Below are positions 1 to 6,064 of a stretch of DNA of 6,346 nucleotides, piece by piece (position 1 is the first letter of the stretch; each line of letters starts with the position of its first letter). This DNA comes from Streptosporangiaceae bacterium (GTDB lineage Bacteria; Actinomycetota; Actinomycetes; Streptosporangiales; Streptosporangiaceae). A program made the translations under genes and the position numbers. The DNA is taken from contig JASHOI010000670.1 of the NCBI GenBank assembly GCA_030041195.1, positions 1 through 6,346 of the forward strand. The letters run 5' to 3'. The notes below the pieces were generated by a model. The model made no database searches. It was not told the origin of the DNA and saw nothing but the letters and a program-made list of their open reading frames with translations.

Positions 1-38
1 GCTTGGTCCGGGCTGCGGGGCTTGGTCCGGGCTGCGAG
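1..38. repeat. 19-bp direct tandem repeat, two copies
   Basis: Two adjacent 19-base units at 1-19 and 20-38 begin gcttggtccgggctgcg and differ at one base (g18 versus a37). The period is not a multiple of three, so it would change reading frame and is unlikely to be a coding repeat. The array starts at the window edge, so more copies may lie to the left. Confidence 0.7.
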
Positions 39-104
39 CGCCGTCGCGACTGCGGGCGCCGCCGGGCCGTCGGCACCGCCCGGTCTGCGGTGGCCGCCAG
101 AAAT

Positions 105-151
105 GATCTAGGAGCCTGGGCGGCGGTATTTGCACGCGATCCTCCTAGATC
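105..151. repeat. Perfect 10-bp inverted repeat with T-rich flank
   Basis: The arm gatctaggag (105-114) is matched exactly by its reverse complement ctcctagatc (142-151), separated by 27 nt. The right arm is followed by tttattaatt, an AT-rich stretch that is unusual for this window. Read on the plus strand this resembles a stem, long loop and U-rich tail, so a factor-independent terminator of an upstream gene is possible. It could also be an operator or the end of a small mobile element. The long loop argues against a strong terminator. The repeat itself is seen directly; its role is inference. Confidence 0.5.
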
Positions 152-250
152 TTTATTAATTCAGGCGCTGTGCCCGGTATGCACCGAATGGTATCAAGGT
201 GCATTTGCTGATTTTCCTGCCATTCGTTTCTGACGGCGTGGGTCGCATGA

Positions 251-346
251 TTACGCATTGCGTTCTGGCGTGTACATGTTGCGCACGTTGTAGCTGAGGT
301 CTTCGCGGAAGCGTTCGACCGCGTTACTCTGAGTGGCGGCGTCCGG
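251..346 (-). pseudogene. Possible 3' remnant of an unidentified gene
   Basis: On the minus strand a 31-codon open frame ends in TAA at 253-251 and is closed upstream by TAG at 349-347. It has no start codon apart from one internal ATG seven codons before the end. The peptide (VERFREDLSYNVRNMYTPER within it) has a balanced, protein-like composition, unlike the Arg/Ala/Gly-rich shadows of GC-rich DNA. That suggests the C-terminal tail of a gene whose body has been lost. I do not recognise the family. It may equally be chance in an AT-richer patch. Confidence 0.22.
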
Positions 347-376
347 CTAAGCGCATTTCGCTAGTAGCAATTTGCG

Positions 377-382
377 GATAAT
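377..382 (+). promoter_or_regulatory. Weak -10-like hexamer before HD-GYP gene
   Basis: GATAAT at 377-382 resembles a sigma-70-type -10 element (TATAAT) and lies about 60 nt before the preferred ATG at 444. No convincing -35 hexamer sits 16-18 nt upstream; the bases there are part of gcgcatttcg. If it is real, transcription would begin near 389. That would rule out the alternative TTG start at 372 and support the ATG at 444. Confidence 0.25.
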
Positions 383-443
383 CTGCGCTTCGCCGGAGTG
401 CCGGCATATTGGTGGCGATTCTGAGGGCCGACGGCGAGGGGGC

Positions 444-1793
444 ATGGGCAGGGTCTCGCGGGCTGCGTGGATTTACATAGCGGCGGTCGTGGTAGCGGCC
501 GCCTCCGTCGTCGCGCCCAGGCTCTCCGGGCCGCCCATGGGCACCGGCTGGTGGCTGACCCTCGGCGTGCTCATGCTGCTGTTCCTGATCTGCGATTCGG
601 CCCCCACGCCGCTCGCGGCACGCCAGTCAGCCTGGTCGCCGAGCTCGTCGGCGACGCTGGCCGCCGTGGTGCTGCTCGGGCCGGTCGGGGCGGCACTGGT
701 CGGCGCCGTTTCCGTGCTCAGCCTGCGGCGCAAGCTGCTGCTGGCCGAGCGGGTATTCAACGGCGGGATGTACGCCGTTTCCGGCTTCGCGGCCGGGCAG
801 ACGTTCGTCGCGCTCGGCGGCCATATCGGGCTGCCGCGGCCCAACGACTTCCCGGCGATTGTCTGGCCGTTCGCCGCGGCGGCCGCCGCACACGTGATCG
901 TCAACCTCGGCCTCATGTGGGGCGTTCTGCAGCTGACCAGGAACGAGGGGCCGCGGCGGGTGCAGCTGGAGTCCACCATTCCGCTGCTGCTGGCATCCGA
1001 CCTGGGCTACGCCGCGCTCGGGCTGGTGATCGCGGCGCTGTGGACCGTGATGGGGCCCTTCGCCGCCGCGCTGGTGCTTGTCCCGCTGTTCGTAGCCCGC
1101 TGGGCCATGGGGCAGTTCGCCGAGCAGCGGCGGGCGTACGGGGCAACGATGGAGGCGCTCTGCCAGGCGGTGGAGACCAAGGACTACTACACGCGCGGGC
1201 ACAGCGAGCGGGTGTCCCGCGGCTCCGGGATGATCGCCCGCCAGATTGGGATGCACGCCGACCGCACGGAGGCGATCATGTTCGCCGGAATGCTGCACGA
1301 CGTCGGCAAGCTCGGAGTGCCCACCAAGGTGCTGCAGAAGACCGGGCCGCTGACCGAGGAGGAGTTCGCCGCCATCCAGCTGCATCCGCTGCGCGGCCTG
1401 GAGATCGTGCGCGAGATCGGCTTCCTCAACGAGGCCCTGGCCGGCATCATGCATCACCACGAGAAGATCGACGGGACCGGCTACCCGATGGGGTTCGCCG
1501 GGGACGAGATTCCCGAGTTCGCCCGGGTCATCGCCGTTGCCGATGCGTTCGACTCGATGACCTCGACCCGTTCCTACCGGGAGGCGCGCCGGATGACCGA
1601 GGCGATCGAGGAACTCCGCAAGGGCGCGGGAAGCCAGTTCGATCCGGTCATGGTGGAGGCCTTCATCGCCGCGCTGCACCGGGAGGGCTGGAAGCTTCCG
1701 GAACGTGCCGTCGCGCCGGCCGACCGGCAGACCGTGACCGCGCAGGACCACGACGACCCGACGGCGCCGTTGCGGGTCATCGAGAGTCTGTAG
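444..1793 (+). CDS. Membrane-anchored HD-GYP phosphodiesterase
   Basis: Probable cyclic-dinucleotide phosphodiesterase; the HD-GYP family hydrolyses c-di-GMP, usually to GMP, at a metal centre. It has 449 residues from ATG 444. The frame is open to a TTG at 372, but the ATG directly follows the purine run GAGGGGG and starts just before the first membrane segment. Residues about 8-220 form six or seven hydrophobic segments, for example 8-25, 35-52, 70-92, 138-162 and 178-216, with no recognised sensory domain. The HD-GYP domain spans about 235-420 and has every signature: H253 in RGHSERV, H285-D286 in HDVGK (K289), H337-H339 followed by E340, D343-G344 and the G346-Y347-P348 triad, then an ADAFDSMTSTRSYR segment. 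It heads the operon, 16 nt before a degenerate relative. The substrate is inferred from the family, not visible in the sequence. Confidence 0.88.
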   Translation: MGRVSRAAWIYIAAVVVAAASVVAPRLSGPPMGTGWWLTLGVLMLLFLICDSAPTPLAARQSAWSPSSSATLAAVVLLGPVGAALVGAVSVLSLRRKLLLAERVFNGGMYAVSGFAAGQTFVALGGHIGLPRPNDFPAIVWPFAAAAAAHVIVNLGLMWGVLQLTRNEGPRRVQLESTIPLLLASDLGYAALGLVIAALWTVMGPFAAALVLVPLFVARWAMGQFAEQRRAYGATMEALCQAVETKDYYTRGHSERVSRGSGMIARQIGMHADRTEAIMFAGMLHDVGKLGVPTKVLQKTGPLTEEEFAAIQLHPLRGLEIVREIGFLNEALAGIMHHHEKIDGTGYPMGFAGDEIPEFARVIAVADAFDSMTSTRSYREARRMTEAIEELRKGAGSQFDPVMVEAFIAALHREGWKLPERAVAPADRQTVTAQDHDDPTAPLRVIESL

Positions 1794-1798
1794 ACCGT

Positions 1799-1804
1799 AG
1801 GAGG
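1799..1804 (+). promoter_or_regulatory. Shine-Dalgarno AGGAGG fixing the GTG start
   Basis: A perfect AGGAGG lies 5 nt before GTG 1810, within the 16-nt gap after the HD-GYP stop codon (1791-1793). It makes GTG 1810 the clear start of the second HD gene and indicates strong, independent translation initiation inside the same transcript. Confidence 0.85.
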
Positions 1805-1809
1805 ATCAG

Positions 1810-3114
1810 GTGGCGATACGCCAGGCCGACGACCGGCTGCCTTCGTGGCAGGCCATGGACTCGGGCCGGCTGCTGCTCCTCGCCGCGGTGGGGATGATGG
1901 TGGTGGCCGCGGTCGCGCACACCGCCGCGGCACGGGTGACGGACCCGCAGACGGCAATCGCGTTCGGCTCGGTCATCGCGGTCGGCGAGCTGCTGAGGCT
2001 CAGGCAGCCGGGCGGCAGGGAAGCGGCGCCGATCGCCACCGCGGCGGCCCTCGCCTACGCGCTGCTGCTGCGGGTCGGCGAGCTGCCCGGCAGCGGGGCG
2101 GTACCGCACGTGGCGGCGCTTCAGGTGATCACGGTGACCGCGGTCGGCATGACCGTCGGTGCGCTGCCGCACATGGCGGCCGGCCGCCCCGCCGGGCTCA
2201 CCGGAATGGCCACCCGGCTGGTCGCGGTTGCCTGCGTGGCCTTCGCGTTCCGGCCGATCGCCGGCACCGAGCTCATCAGCGGCGCCGGCCACTGGTGGAT
2301 CGCGTTCGTCGTGATGACCGTCCTGGTTGTCATCGGCTGGCTGGCCGAGGCGATGATCGCGGCGCTGATCAGGGCGGATGACCTCGGGGCCAGGTTCTCG
2401 GTCGCGCTGTGGGACGAGATGCGGATCCAGCTGCCGCTGGGCGCCGCGGTCGGCGTCTCGGCCATGATGATCACGTTCGCGGCCGAGGTCATGGGCCTCG
2501 CGGGGCTGGCGGTCTTCATGGGGCCGCTGCTGGTCACCCAGGTGGCCTTCCGCAGATACGCGGGCATCAGCGCCACCTACCTGCAGACCGTGCGGGCGCT
2601 TGCCAGGGTCACCGAGGTGGGCGGGTATGTGGAGAGCGGCCATTCCCGCAGGGTCAGCAGGCTGGCCGTGGCCGTCGGCCGGGAACTCGGGCTGGCCGAG
2701 GCGGACCTGCTGGACCTCGAGTACGCAGCGCTGATGCACGATATCGGGCAGCTGGCGCTGCCGGACCCGATACCGGGCGGGGCCACCGTTCTGGTCTCGC
2801 CCGAGGACCAGCGGCGCATCGCGGAACTCGGCGCCGATGTGATCAGCAAGGCCGGCGTGCTCGACCGGGTGGCCGAGCTGGTTCGGTGCCAGAGCTGGCC
2901 GAGCCGGGGGCACGATCCCGAGCCGCCGGTCGGCAGCAGGATCATCCGCGCGGCGAACGCGTTCGACGACCTGGTGGGCGGCTCCACGGACCGGGACCGC
3001 ACCGCCGCGGCGCTCGAGCGGCTGCGGCTGGACACGGCCGCCGAGTACGACCCCGGGGTCATCGAGGCACTCAGCGAGGTCGCGGGGAAGCGCCTGGCCA
3101 GTCGGCTGGAGTAG
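1810..3114 (+). CDS. Membrane HD-domain protein, degenerate HD-GYP
   Basis: A 434-residue paralogue-like partner of the preceding gene with the same design: a hydrophobic N-terminal half with about six or seven membrane segments (roughly 18-235) and a cytoplasmic C-terminal HD domain. Kept features are the GHSRRV histidine, the HD pair H310-D311 in MHDIGQ and an AANAFDDLV segment matching ADAFDSMT in the neighbour. Lost features are the lysine after HDxG (Gln at 314) and the whole HHE-x-x-DG-x-GYP block, replaced by a segment reading CQSWPSRGHDPEPP. In HD-GYP enzymes those residues bind metals and substrate, so weak or no phosphodiesterase activity is expected. It may sense ligand or regulate the intact enzyme, possibly as a heteromer; that role is inference. 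The start is set by AGGAGG. The gene ends 9 nt before the carboxylase start. Confidence 0.8.
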   Translation: MAIRQADDRLPSWQAMDSGRLLLLAAVGMMVVAAVAHTAAARVTDPQTAIAFGSVIAVGELLRLRQPGGREAAPIATAAALAYALLLRVGELPGSGAVPHVAALQVITVTAVGMTVGALPHMAAGRPAGLTGMATRLVAVACVAFAFRPIAGTELISGAGHWWIAFVVMTVLVVIGWLAEAMIAALIRADDLGARFSVALWDEMRIQLPLGAAVGVSAMMITFAAEVMGLAGLAVFMGPLLVTQVAFRRYAGISATYLQTVRALARVTEVGGYVESGHSRRVSRLAVAVGRELGLAEADLLDLEYAALMHDIGQLALPDPIPGGATVLVSPEDQRRIAELGADVISKAGVLDRVAELVRCQSWPSRGHDPEPPVGSRIIRAANAFDDLVGGSTDRDRTAAALERLRLDTAAEYDPGVIEALSEVAGKRLASRLE

Positions 3115-3123
3115 GCTGCGCGG

Positions 3124-4464
3124 GTGATCGAGTCGGTCCTGGTTGCCAACCGGGGCGAGATCGCGCGCCGGGTGATCCGGACGGCCAGGCACATGGGGAT
3201 CCGCGCTGTCGCGGTTTACTCCGAGGCCGACGCCGCCCTGCCCTACGTGCACGAGGCCGACGAGGCGGTGCCGATCGGCCCGGCCCCGCCCGCGAGCAGC
3301 TACCTCGACGTCCGCGCCGTGCTTGGGGCGGCACGGGCGGCCGGGGTAGCCGCGATCCATCCCGGCTACGGGTTCCTGTCCGAGAGCGCCGGCTTCGCGG
3401 CCGCTGTGATCGACGCGGGCCTGACCTGGGTCGGCCCGCCGCCCGCGGCGATCGAGCAGATGGGCGACAAGATCAACGCCCGGAACCTCATGGAGCAGGC
3501 CGGTGTGCCGGTCGCCGCCGGGACCAGGAAGCCGGTCGCCGACGCCGCCGCGGCGGCCGCCGAGGCCGAGCGGATCGGCTACCCGGTGATGATCAAGGCG
3601 GCCGCCGGCGGCGGCGGCATCGGGATGAGCGCGGCCGCCAGCGAAGCCGAGCTGCACGCGGGCTTCGAGACCGCGCGCACCCGGGCGGAGCGGTTCTTCG
3701 GCAGCCCGTCGATCCTCCTGGAGCGGTACATCGAGCGGGCCCGGCACGTCGAGGTGCAGATCCTCGGGCTGAACGGTTCCGGGGTGCTGGCGCTCGGCGA
3801 ACGGGACTGCTCGGTGCAGCGGCGGCACCAGAAGATCGCCGAGGAGACCCCGTCGCCCGGGGTCGCGCCGGAGCTCAGGGCCAGGATGCTGGCCGCGGCG
3901 GTCCGGGCCGGCGAAACCGTGGGCTACCGCGGCGCGGGCACCGTCGAGTTCCTGGTGGACGTCTCGACCAAGGACTTCATGTTCCTTGAGATGAACACCA
4001 GGATCCAGGTGGAACACCCGATCACCGAGATGGTCACCGGCATCGATCTCGTGGAGCAGCAGTTCCTGATCGCGGCGGGCGAGGACGTGAGCTTCCGGCC
4101 GGCGTCCGTTCATCCTGAAGGACACGCCGTGGAACTGCGCGTCTACGCGGAGGACCCGCGACGGTTCCTGCCCAGCCCGGGGCTGATCACGGAGTGGGCT
4201 GAGCCGTCCGGTCCCGGGGTCCGGGTGGACGCGGGTTACGAGGCCGGAAACGAGGTGACCCCGTTCTACGACCCGCTGCTGGCCAAGCTCTGCGTGTATG
4301 GGGCCGGCCGCGACGAGGCGCTGCAGCGGGCCCGCGCGGCCGTGGACGGCTTCCGGGTTCGCGGGCCAAAGACCAACCTGCCGTTTCACGCCGAACTGCT
4401 GGACAGCGACGAGTTCACCAGCGGCTGCTACGACACGTCCGTGGTTGCCCGGCTGCGGCCGTGA
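3124..4464 (+). CDS. accC: Biotin carboxylase subunit of acyl-CoA carboxylase
   Basis: ATP-dependent carboxylation of biotin on a carrier protein, the first half-reaction of acetyl-, propionyl- or other acyl-CoA carboxylases; cytoplasmic. At 446 residues it has the length of single-domain AccC (E. coli 449), not the longer actinobacterial fusion with a carrier. The N-terminal fold opens with ANRGEIA and carries HPGYGFLSE (79-87). The ATP-grasp part has K116 in MGDK, K158, the loop GGGGIG (162-167), H208, Q232, H235, K237 and E275, then E289, N291 and R293 in EMNTRIQVEHP, and R339. All match the E. coli catalytic set within one position, so it should be active. The GTG start follows the previous stop by 9 nt with only a modest ribosome site (GGAG 12 nt away), suggesting coupled translation. 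No biotinyl domain is fused; the carrier is the next gene. The acyl-CoA substrate cannot be told. Confidence 0.95.
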   Translation: MIESVLVANRGEIARRVIRTARHMGIRAVAVYSEADAALPYVHEADEAVPIGPAPPASSYLDVRAVLGAARAAGVAAIHPGYGFLSESAGFAAAVIDAGLTWVGPPPAAIEQMGDKINARNLMEQAGVPVAAGTRKPVADAAAAAAEAERIGYPVMIKAAAGGGGIGMSAAASEAELHAGFETARTRAERFFGSPSILLERYIERARHVEVQILGLNGSGVLALGERDCSVQRRHQKIAEETPSPGVAPELRARMLAAAVRAGETVGYRGAGTVEFLVDVSTKDFMFLEMNTRIQVEHPITEMVTGIDLVEQQFLIAAGEDVSFRPASVHPEGHAVELRVYAEDPRRFLPSPGLITEWAEPSGPGVRVDAGYEAGNEVTPFYDPLLAKLCVYGAGRDEALQRARAAVDGFRVRGPKTNLPFHAELLDSDEFTSGCYDTSVVARLRP

Positions 4465-4527
4465 CCGGCGCTGGCGCGAGAATGACGGTGGCGCTGCCAC
4501 GGCTGTGATCGCCGGGGGAGCCGACGC

Positions 4528-4534
4528 GAGGAGG
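4528..4534 (+). promoter_or_regulatory. Shine-Dalgarno GAGGAGG of biotin carrier
   Basis: GAGGAGG lies 5 nt before GTG 4540. The second carrier copy has the same seven bases at the same distance from its own GTG (6283-6289, minus strand). The rest of the 75-nt gap after the carboxylase stop holds only a small stem, gtggc/gccac at 4488-4500 with a 3-nt loop. Confidence 0.8.
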
Positions 4535-4539
4535 CAGTT

Positions 4540-4752
4540 GTGACCGAGGTCCGCGCGGAGATGGTCGCGAACGTGTGGCAGGTCGTGGCGTCCGAGGGCG
4601 ATCAGGTGGCTGACGGTGACACGCTGGTCATCCTGGAGTCGATGAAGATGGAGATCCCGGTGCTCGCCGAGAGCGCGGGCACGCTCACCAAGGTTGCCGT
4701 GGCCGAGGGCGACGTCGTTCAGGAAGGCGACCTGATTGCGGTCATCGAGTGA
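4540..4752 (+). CDS. Free-standing biotin carboxyl carrier protein (TB7.3-like)
   Basis: A 70-residue protein made only of a biotinyl domain. It would carry covalently bound biotin between the carboxylase and a carboxyltransferase. The biotinylation site is ESMKMEIPV with K36 as the acceptor. A second half-repeat ends GDVVQEGDLIAVIE, the usual hammerhead fold of biotinyl/lipoyl domains. MKM, rather than the DKA-type lipoyl motif, favours biotin. Size and sequence match mycobacterial TB7.3 (Rv3221c), recalled from knowledge of the family. It lacks the long Ala/Pro-rich N-terminal arm of E. coli AccB. It follows the biotin carboxylase gene by 75 nt and precedes the thioesterase by 7 nt. A near-identical copy lies at 6065-6277 on the other strand. 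Confidence 0.93.
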   Translation: MTEVRAEMVANVWQVVASEGDQVADGDTLVILESMKMEIPVLAESAGTLTKVAVAEGDVVQEGDLIAVIE

Positions 4753-4759
4753 CTCCGGC

Positions 4760-5167
4760 ATGGCCGCAGGCGGTCCAGCCCTGCCGGTTGGGCTGCGCGC
4801 CACCGTGCACGCGGTCGTGACCGACGCCGACACCGCCGAAGCGATGGGCAGCGGGAACGTGCCCGTGCTCGCCACCCCGCGGCTGCTGGCGCTCGCCGAG
4901 GCAGCCACCGTGGCCGCAGTGGCTCCGCACCTCGCCGACGGCCTCACCACGGTCGGCACGGCGGCCAGCCTGGAGCACCGGCAGGCCAGCCCGCTGGGGG
5001 CCGAGATCGTCGTCGAGGCGGAACTGACCGAGGTGGACGGCAGGCGGCTGGTGTTCAGTTTCATCGCCCGGGCAGCCGACACCGATCCCGACATGGTCGT
5101 CGGCGCCGGCACGGTAGAGCGCGTAATCCTAAACCGAGCACGCTTCATCGCCCGCGCCAACCCCTGA
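4760..5167 (+). CDS. Hotdog-fold thioesterase, FlK-like family
   Basis: Probable acyl-CoA thioesterase of the fluoroacetyl-CoA thioesterase family, 135 residues from ATG 4760. That ATG lies 7 nt after the carrier stop; an in-frame TTG at 4736 would overlap the carrier and is less likely. In FlK of Streptomyces cattleya the catalytic residues are Thr42, Glu50 and His76, with Gly69 near the thioester. Here T39 (LATP), E47 (ALAEAAT), G66 and H73 (LEHRQAS) have exactly that spacing, and the C-terminal GAGTVERV places R121 where FlK has its conserved Arg. The phenylalanines that form the fluoroacetate-selective lid of FlK are not apparent at the matching positions, so the substrate is probably a different, ordinary short acyl-CoA. 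Co-occurrence with carboxylase genes suggests removal or release of a CoA product, which is inference. Confidence 0.8.
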   Translation: MAAGGPALPVGLRATVHAVVTDADTAEAMGSGNVPVLATPRLLALAEAATVAAVAPHLADGLTTVGTAASLEHRQASPLGAEIVVEAELTEVDGRRLVFSFIARAADTDPDMVVGAGTVERVILNRARFIARANP

Positions 5168-5171
5168 TCAC

Positions 5172-5196
5172 CGCCCGCCAGGGAGACCGGCGGGCG
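5172..5196. terminator. GC-rich hairpin after thioesterase gene
   Basis: cgcccgcc (5172-5179) and ggcgggcg (5189-5196) form a perfect 8-bp stem with a 9-nt loop, beginning 4 nt after the thioesterase stop. Only a short cttct follows, so it lacks a real U tract, as is common in actinomycetes. It sits between converging genes and could end the plus-strand operon. Confidence 0.6.
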
Positions 5197-5309
5197 ACTT
5201 CTCACGGGTTCGGTTAGTGTTCCGGGGTGGTATATCCGGAATGTGGTCACCGAGCCAGTGATATGAGCCCTGGCAGGCGATCCGGACAGCCCCGGGGGTC
5301 GCAGTGGCC

Positions 5310-5335
5310 GTCCGAAACGGGGTTTCGGGGCGGAC
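5310..5335. terminator. Hairpin downstream of the minus-strand remnant
   Basis: ccgaaac (5312-5318) pairs with gtttcgg (5322-5328) around a 3-nt loop. An alternative outer pairing joins gtccg (5310-5314) with cggac (5331-5335). On the minus strand it lies about 20 nt beyond the stop of the thiamine-diphosphate enzyme remnant, where a terminator would be expected. There is no clear U tract. The stretch between the two hairpins (5197-5309) shows nothing else I can support. Confidence 0.4.
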
Positions 5336-5355
5336 CGATCCCGGGGCAGGCGTGG

Positions 5356-6058
5356 TCAGACGCCTGTGGTTGAGCGGGGGTAGGCGGTTTTCGGGTCCGT
5401 GATGACGTTGACCAGGTACGGGGCGCCGGAGTCGAACGCCCGGCGCAGGGCCGGGCCGATGTCGGCGGGCCTGGTGACCAGCTCCCCGGCTCCGCCGAGC
5501 GCGGCGACCACCTGGTCGTATCGGCACTGCGGCTGCAGGTCGGCGGCCACGTCGTAGCCGTACAGGGCCTGCATGGGATGCTTTTCCAGGCCCCAGATGC
5601 CGTTGTTGCCGCAGATCATGACCACCGGCAGCCCGTGCCTGACCAGGGTGTCGGCATCCATCAGCGAGAACCCGGCCGCCCCGTCCCCGAGCAGCAGCAC
5701 GACCTGGGCGGAGGGGCGGGCGATCCGGGCCGCGATCGCGTACCCGAGGCCCGTGCCCAGGCATCCGTACGGCCCCGGATCCAGCCAGCCGCCCGGCCGC
5801 CGGGGCTCGATGAGCTTGCCCGCGTAGGAGACGAAGTCGCCGCCGTCACCGATCACGACCGCGTCGTCGTCAAGGATCCGGGCCAGTTCGCTGTAGATCC
5901 GCATGGGGTGAATCGGCTCTGCCTCGCTGGCCAGCAGCGGGGCGTCGGCCGCCGCGGCCTGCCTGCTGATGGCCTGGAGCCGGGGCAGCCAGCCGGTGTC
6001 CCCGCCGGCCTCCCAGGGCCACGCCGCCCGGCCCGCGCCCCGGTGGTCAGCCCCTCCG
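5356..6058 (-). pseudogene. C-terminal third of IlvG-like ThDP enzyme, truncated
   Basis: The encoded part matches the C-terminal, thiamine-diphosphate (pyrophosphate/Mg)-binding domain of acetolactate synthase-like enzymes such as mycobacterial IlvG (about 547 residues). From an internal ATG at 5904 it gives 182 residues. They include VIGDGGDFVSYAGK, PGPYGCLGTGLGYA, the cofactor motif GDG (73-75) ending in N100-N101, and GIWGLEKHPMQALYGYD. Family-like sequence continues upstream of that ATG (TGWLPRLQAISRQA, then SEAEPIHPMR) to about 6058, but no ATG, GTG or TTG lies in frame before the TGA at 6075-6073. The PYR domain with the catalytic Glu and the central domain, about 350 residues, are absent; the carrier gene ends in their place. 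Most likely a deletion relic. A split PP-domain subunit made from ATG 5904, as in sulfopyruvate decarboxylase ComE, is a less likely alternative. Confidence 0.75.
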
Positions 6059-6064
6059 GCACGC

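Larger units (their letters stand above)
1..443. other. Leader region without a convincing gene
   Basis: No reading frame here looks like a complete gene. The left part (1-100) is as GC-rich as the rest of the window and starts with a 19-bp tandem repeat. Roughly 100-280 is clearly AT-richer, with runs such as tttattaatt, and holds a 10-bp inverted repeat. A minus-strand frame at 251-346 looks like the tail of a lost gene. The last part, 350-443, is the upstream region of the HD-GYP gene and has one weak -10-like hexamer. The mosaic composition suggests a junction left by insertion or deletion. I see no tRNA, no rRNA and no recognisable transposase. Confidence 0.6.

Noticed and set aside
3..233. 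A 76-codon plus-strand frame at the left edge
   Set aside because: It crosses the 19-bp tandem repeat, whose period is not a multiple of three, and the inverted repeat. It has no ribosome site and no family resemblance.
372..443. TTG at 372 as the start of the HD-GYP gene
   Set aside because: The extra 24 residues are polar and Arg/Cys-containing with no family resemblance, no good ribosome site precedes the TTG, and ATG 444 begins right before the first membrane segment.
467..1897. A 476-codon plus-strand frame overlapping the HD-GYP gene
   Set aside because: It is a shifted frame of the real gene: Arg/Ala/Gly-rich, no motifs, and it runs across the next gene's ribosome site and start.
1777..5250. 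A 1157-codon open frame on the minus strand across the HD and carboxylase genes
   Set aside because: It lies antisense to four well-supported genes. Its product is Arg/Pro/Gly/His/Asp-rich and has no recognisable domain. Long stop-free antisense frames are expected where third positions are almost all G or C.
5310..5335. The intergenic hairpin as a riboswitch or small RNA
   Set aside because: It is a short stem with a 3-nt loop and no conserved riboswitch core that I can recognise; terminator-like structure between converging genes is the simpler reading.
5168..5764. A 198-codon minus-strand frame overlapping the thiamine-diphosphate enzyme remnant
   Set aside because: It is out of frame with the family-matching sequence and Arg/Gly/Pro-rich, and it runs through both hairpins of the intergenic region.
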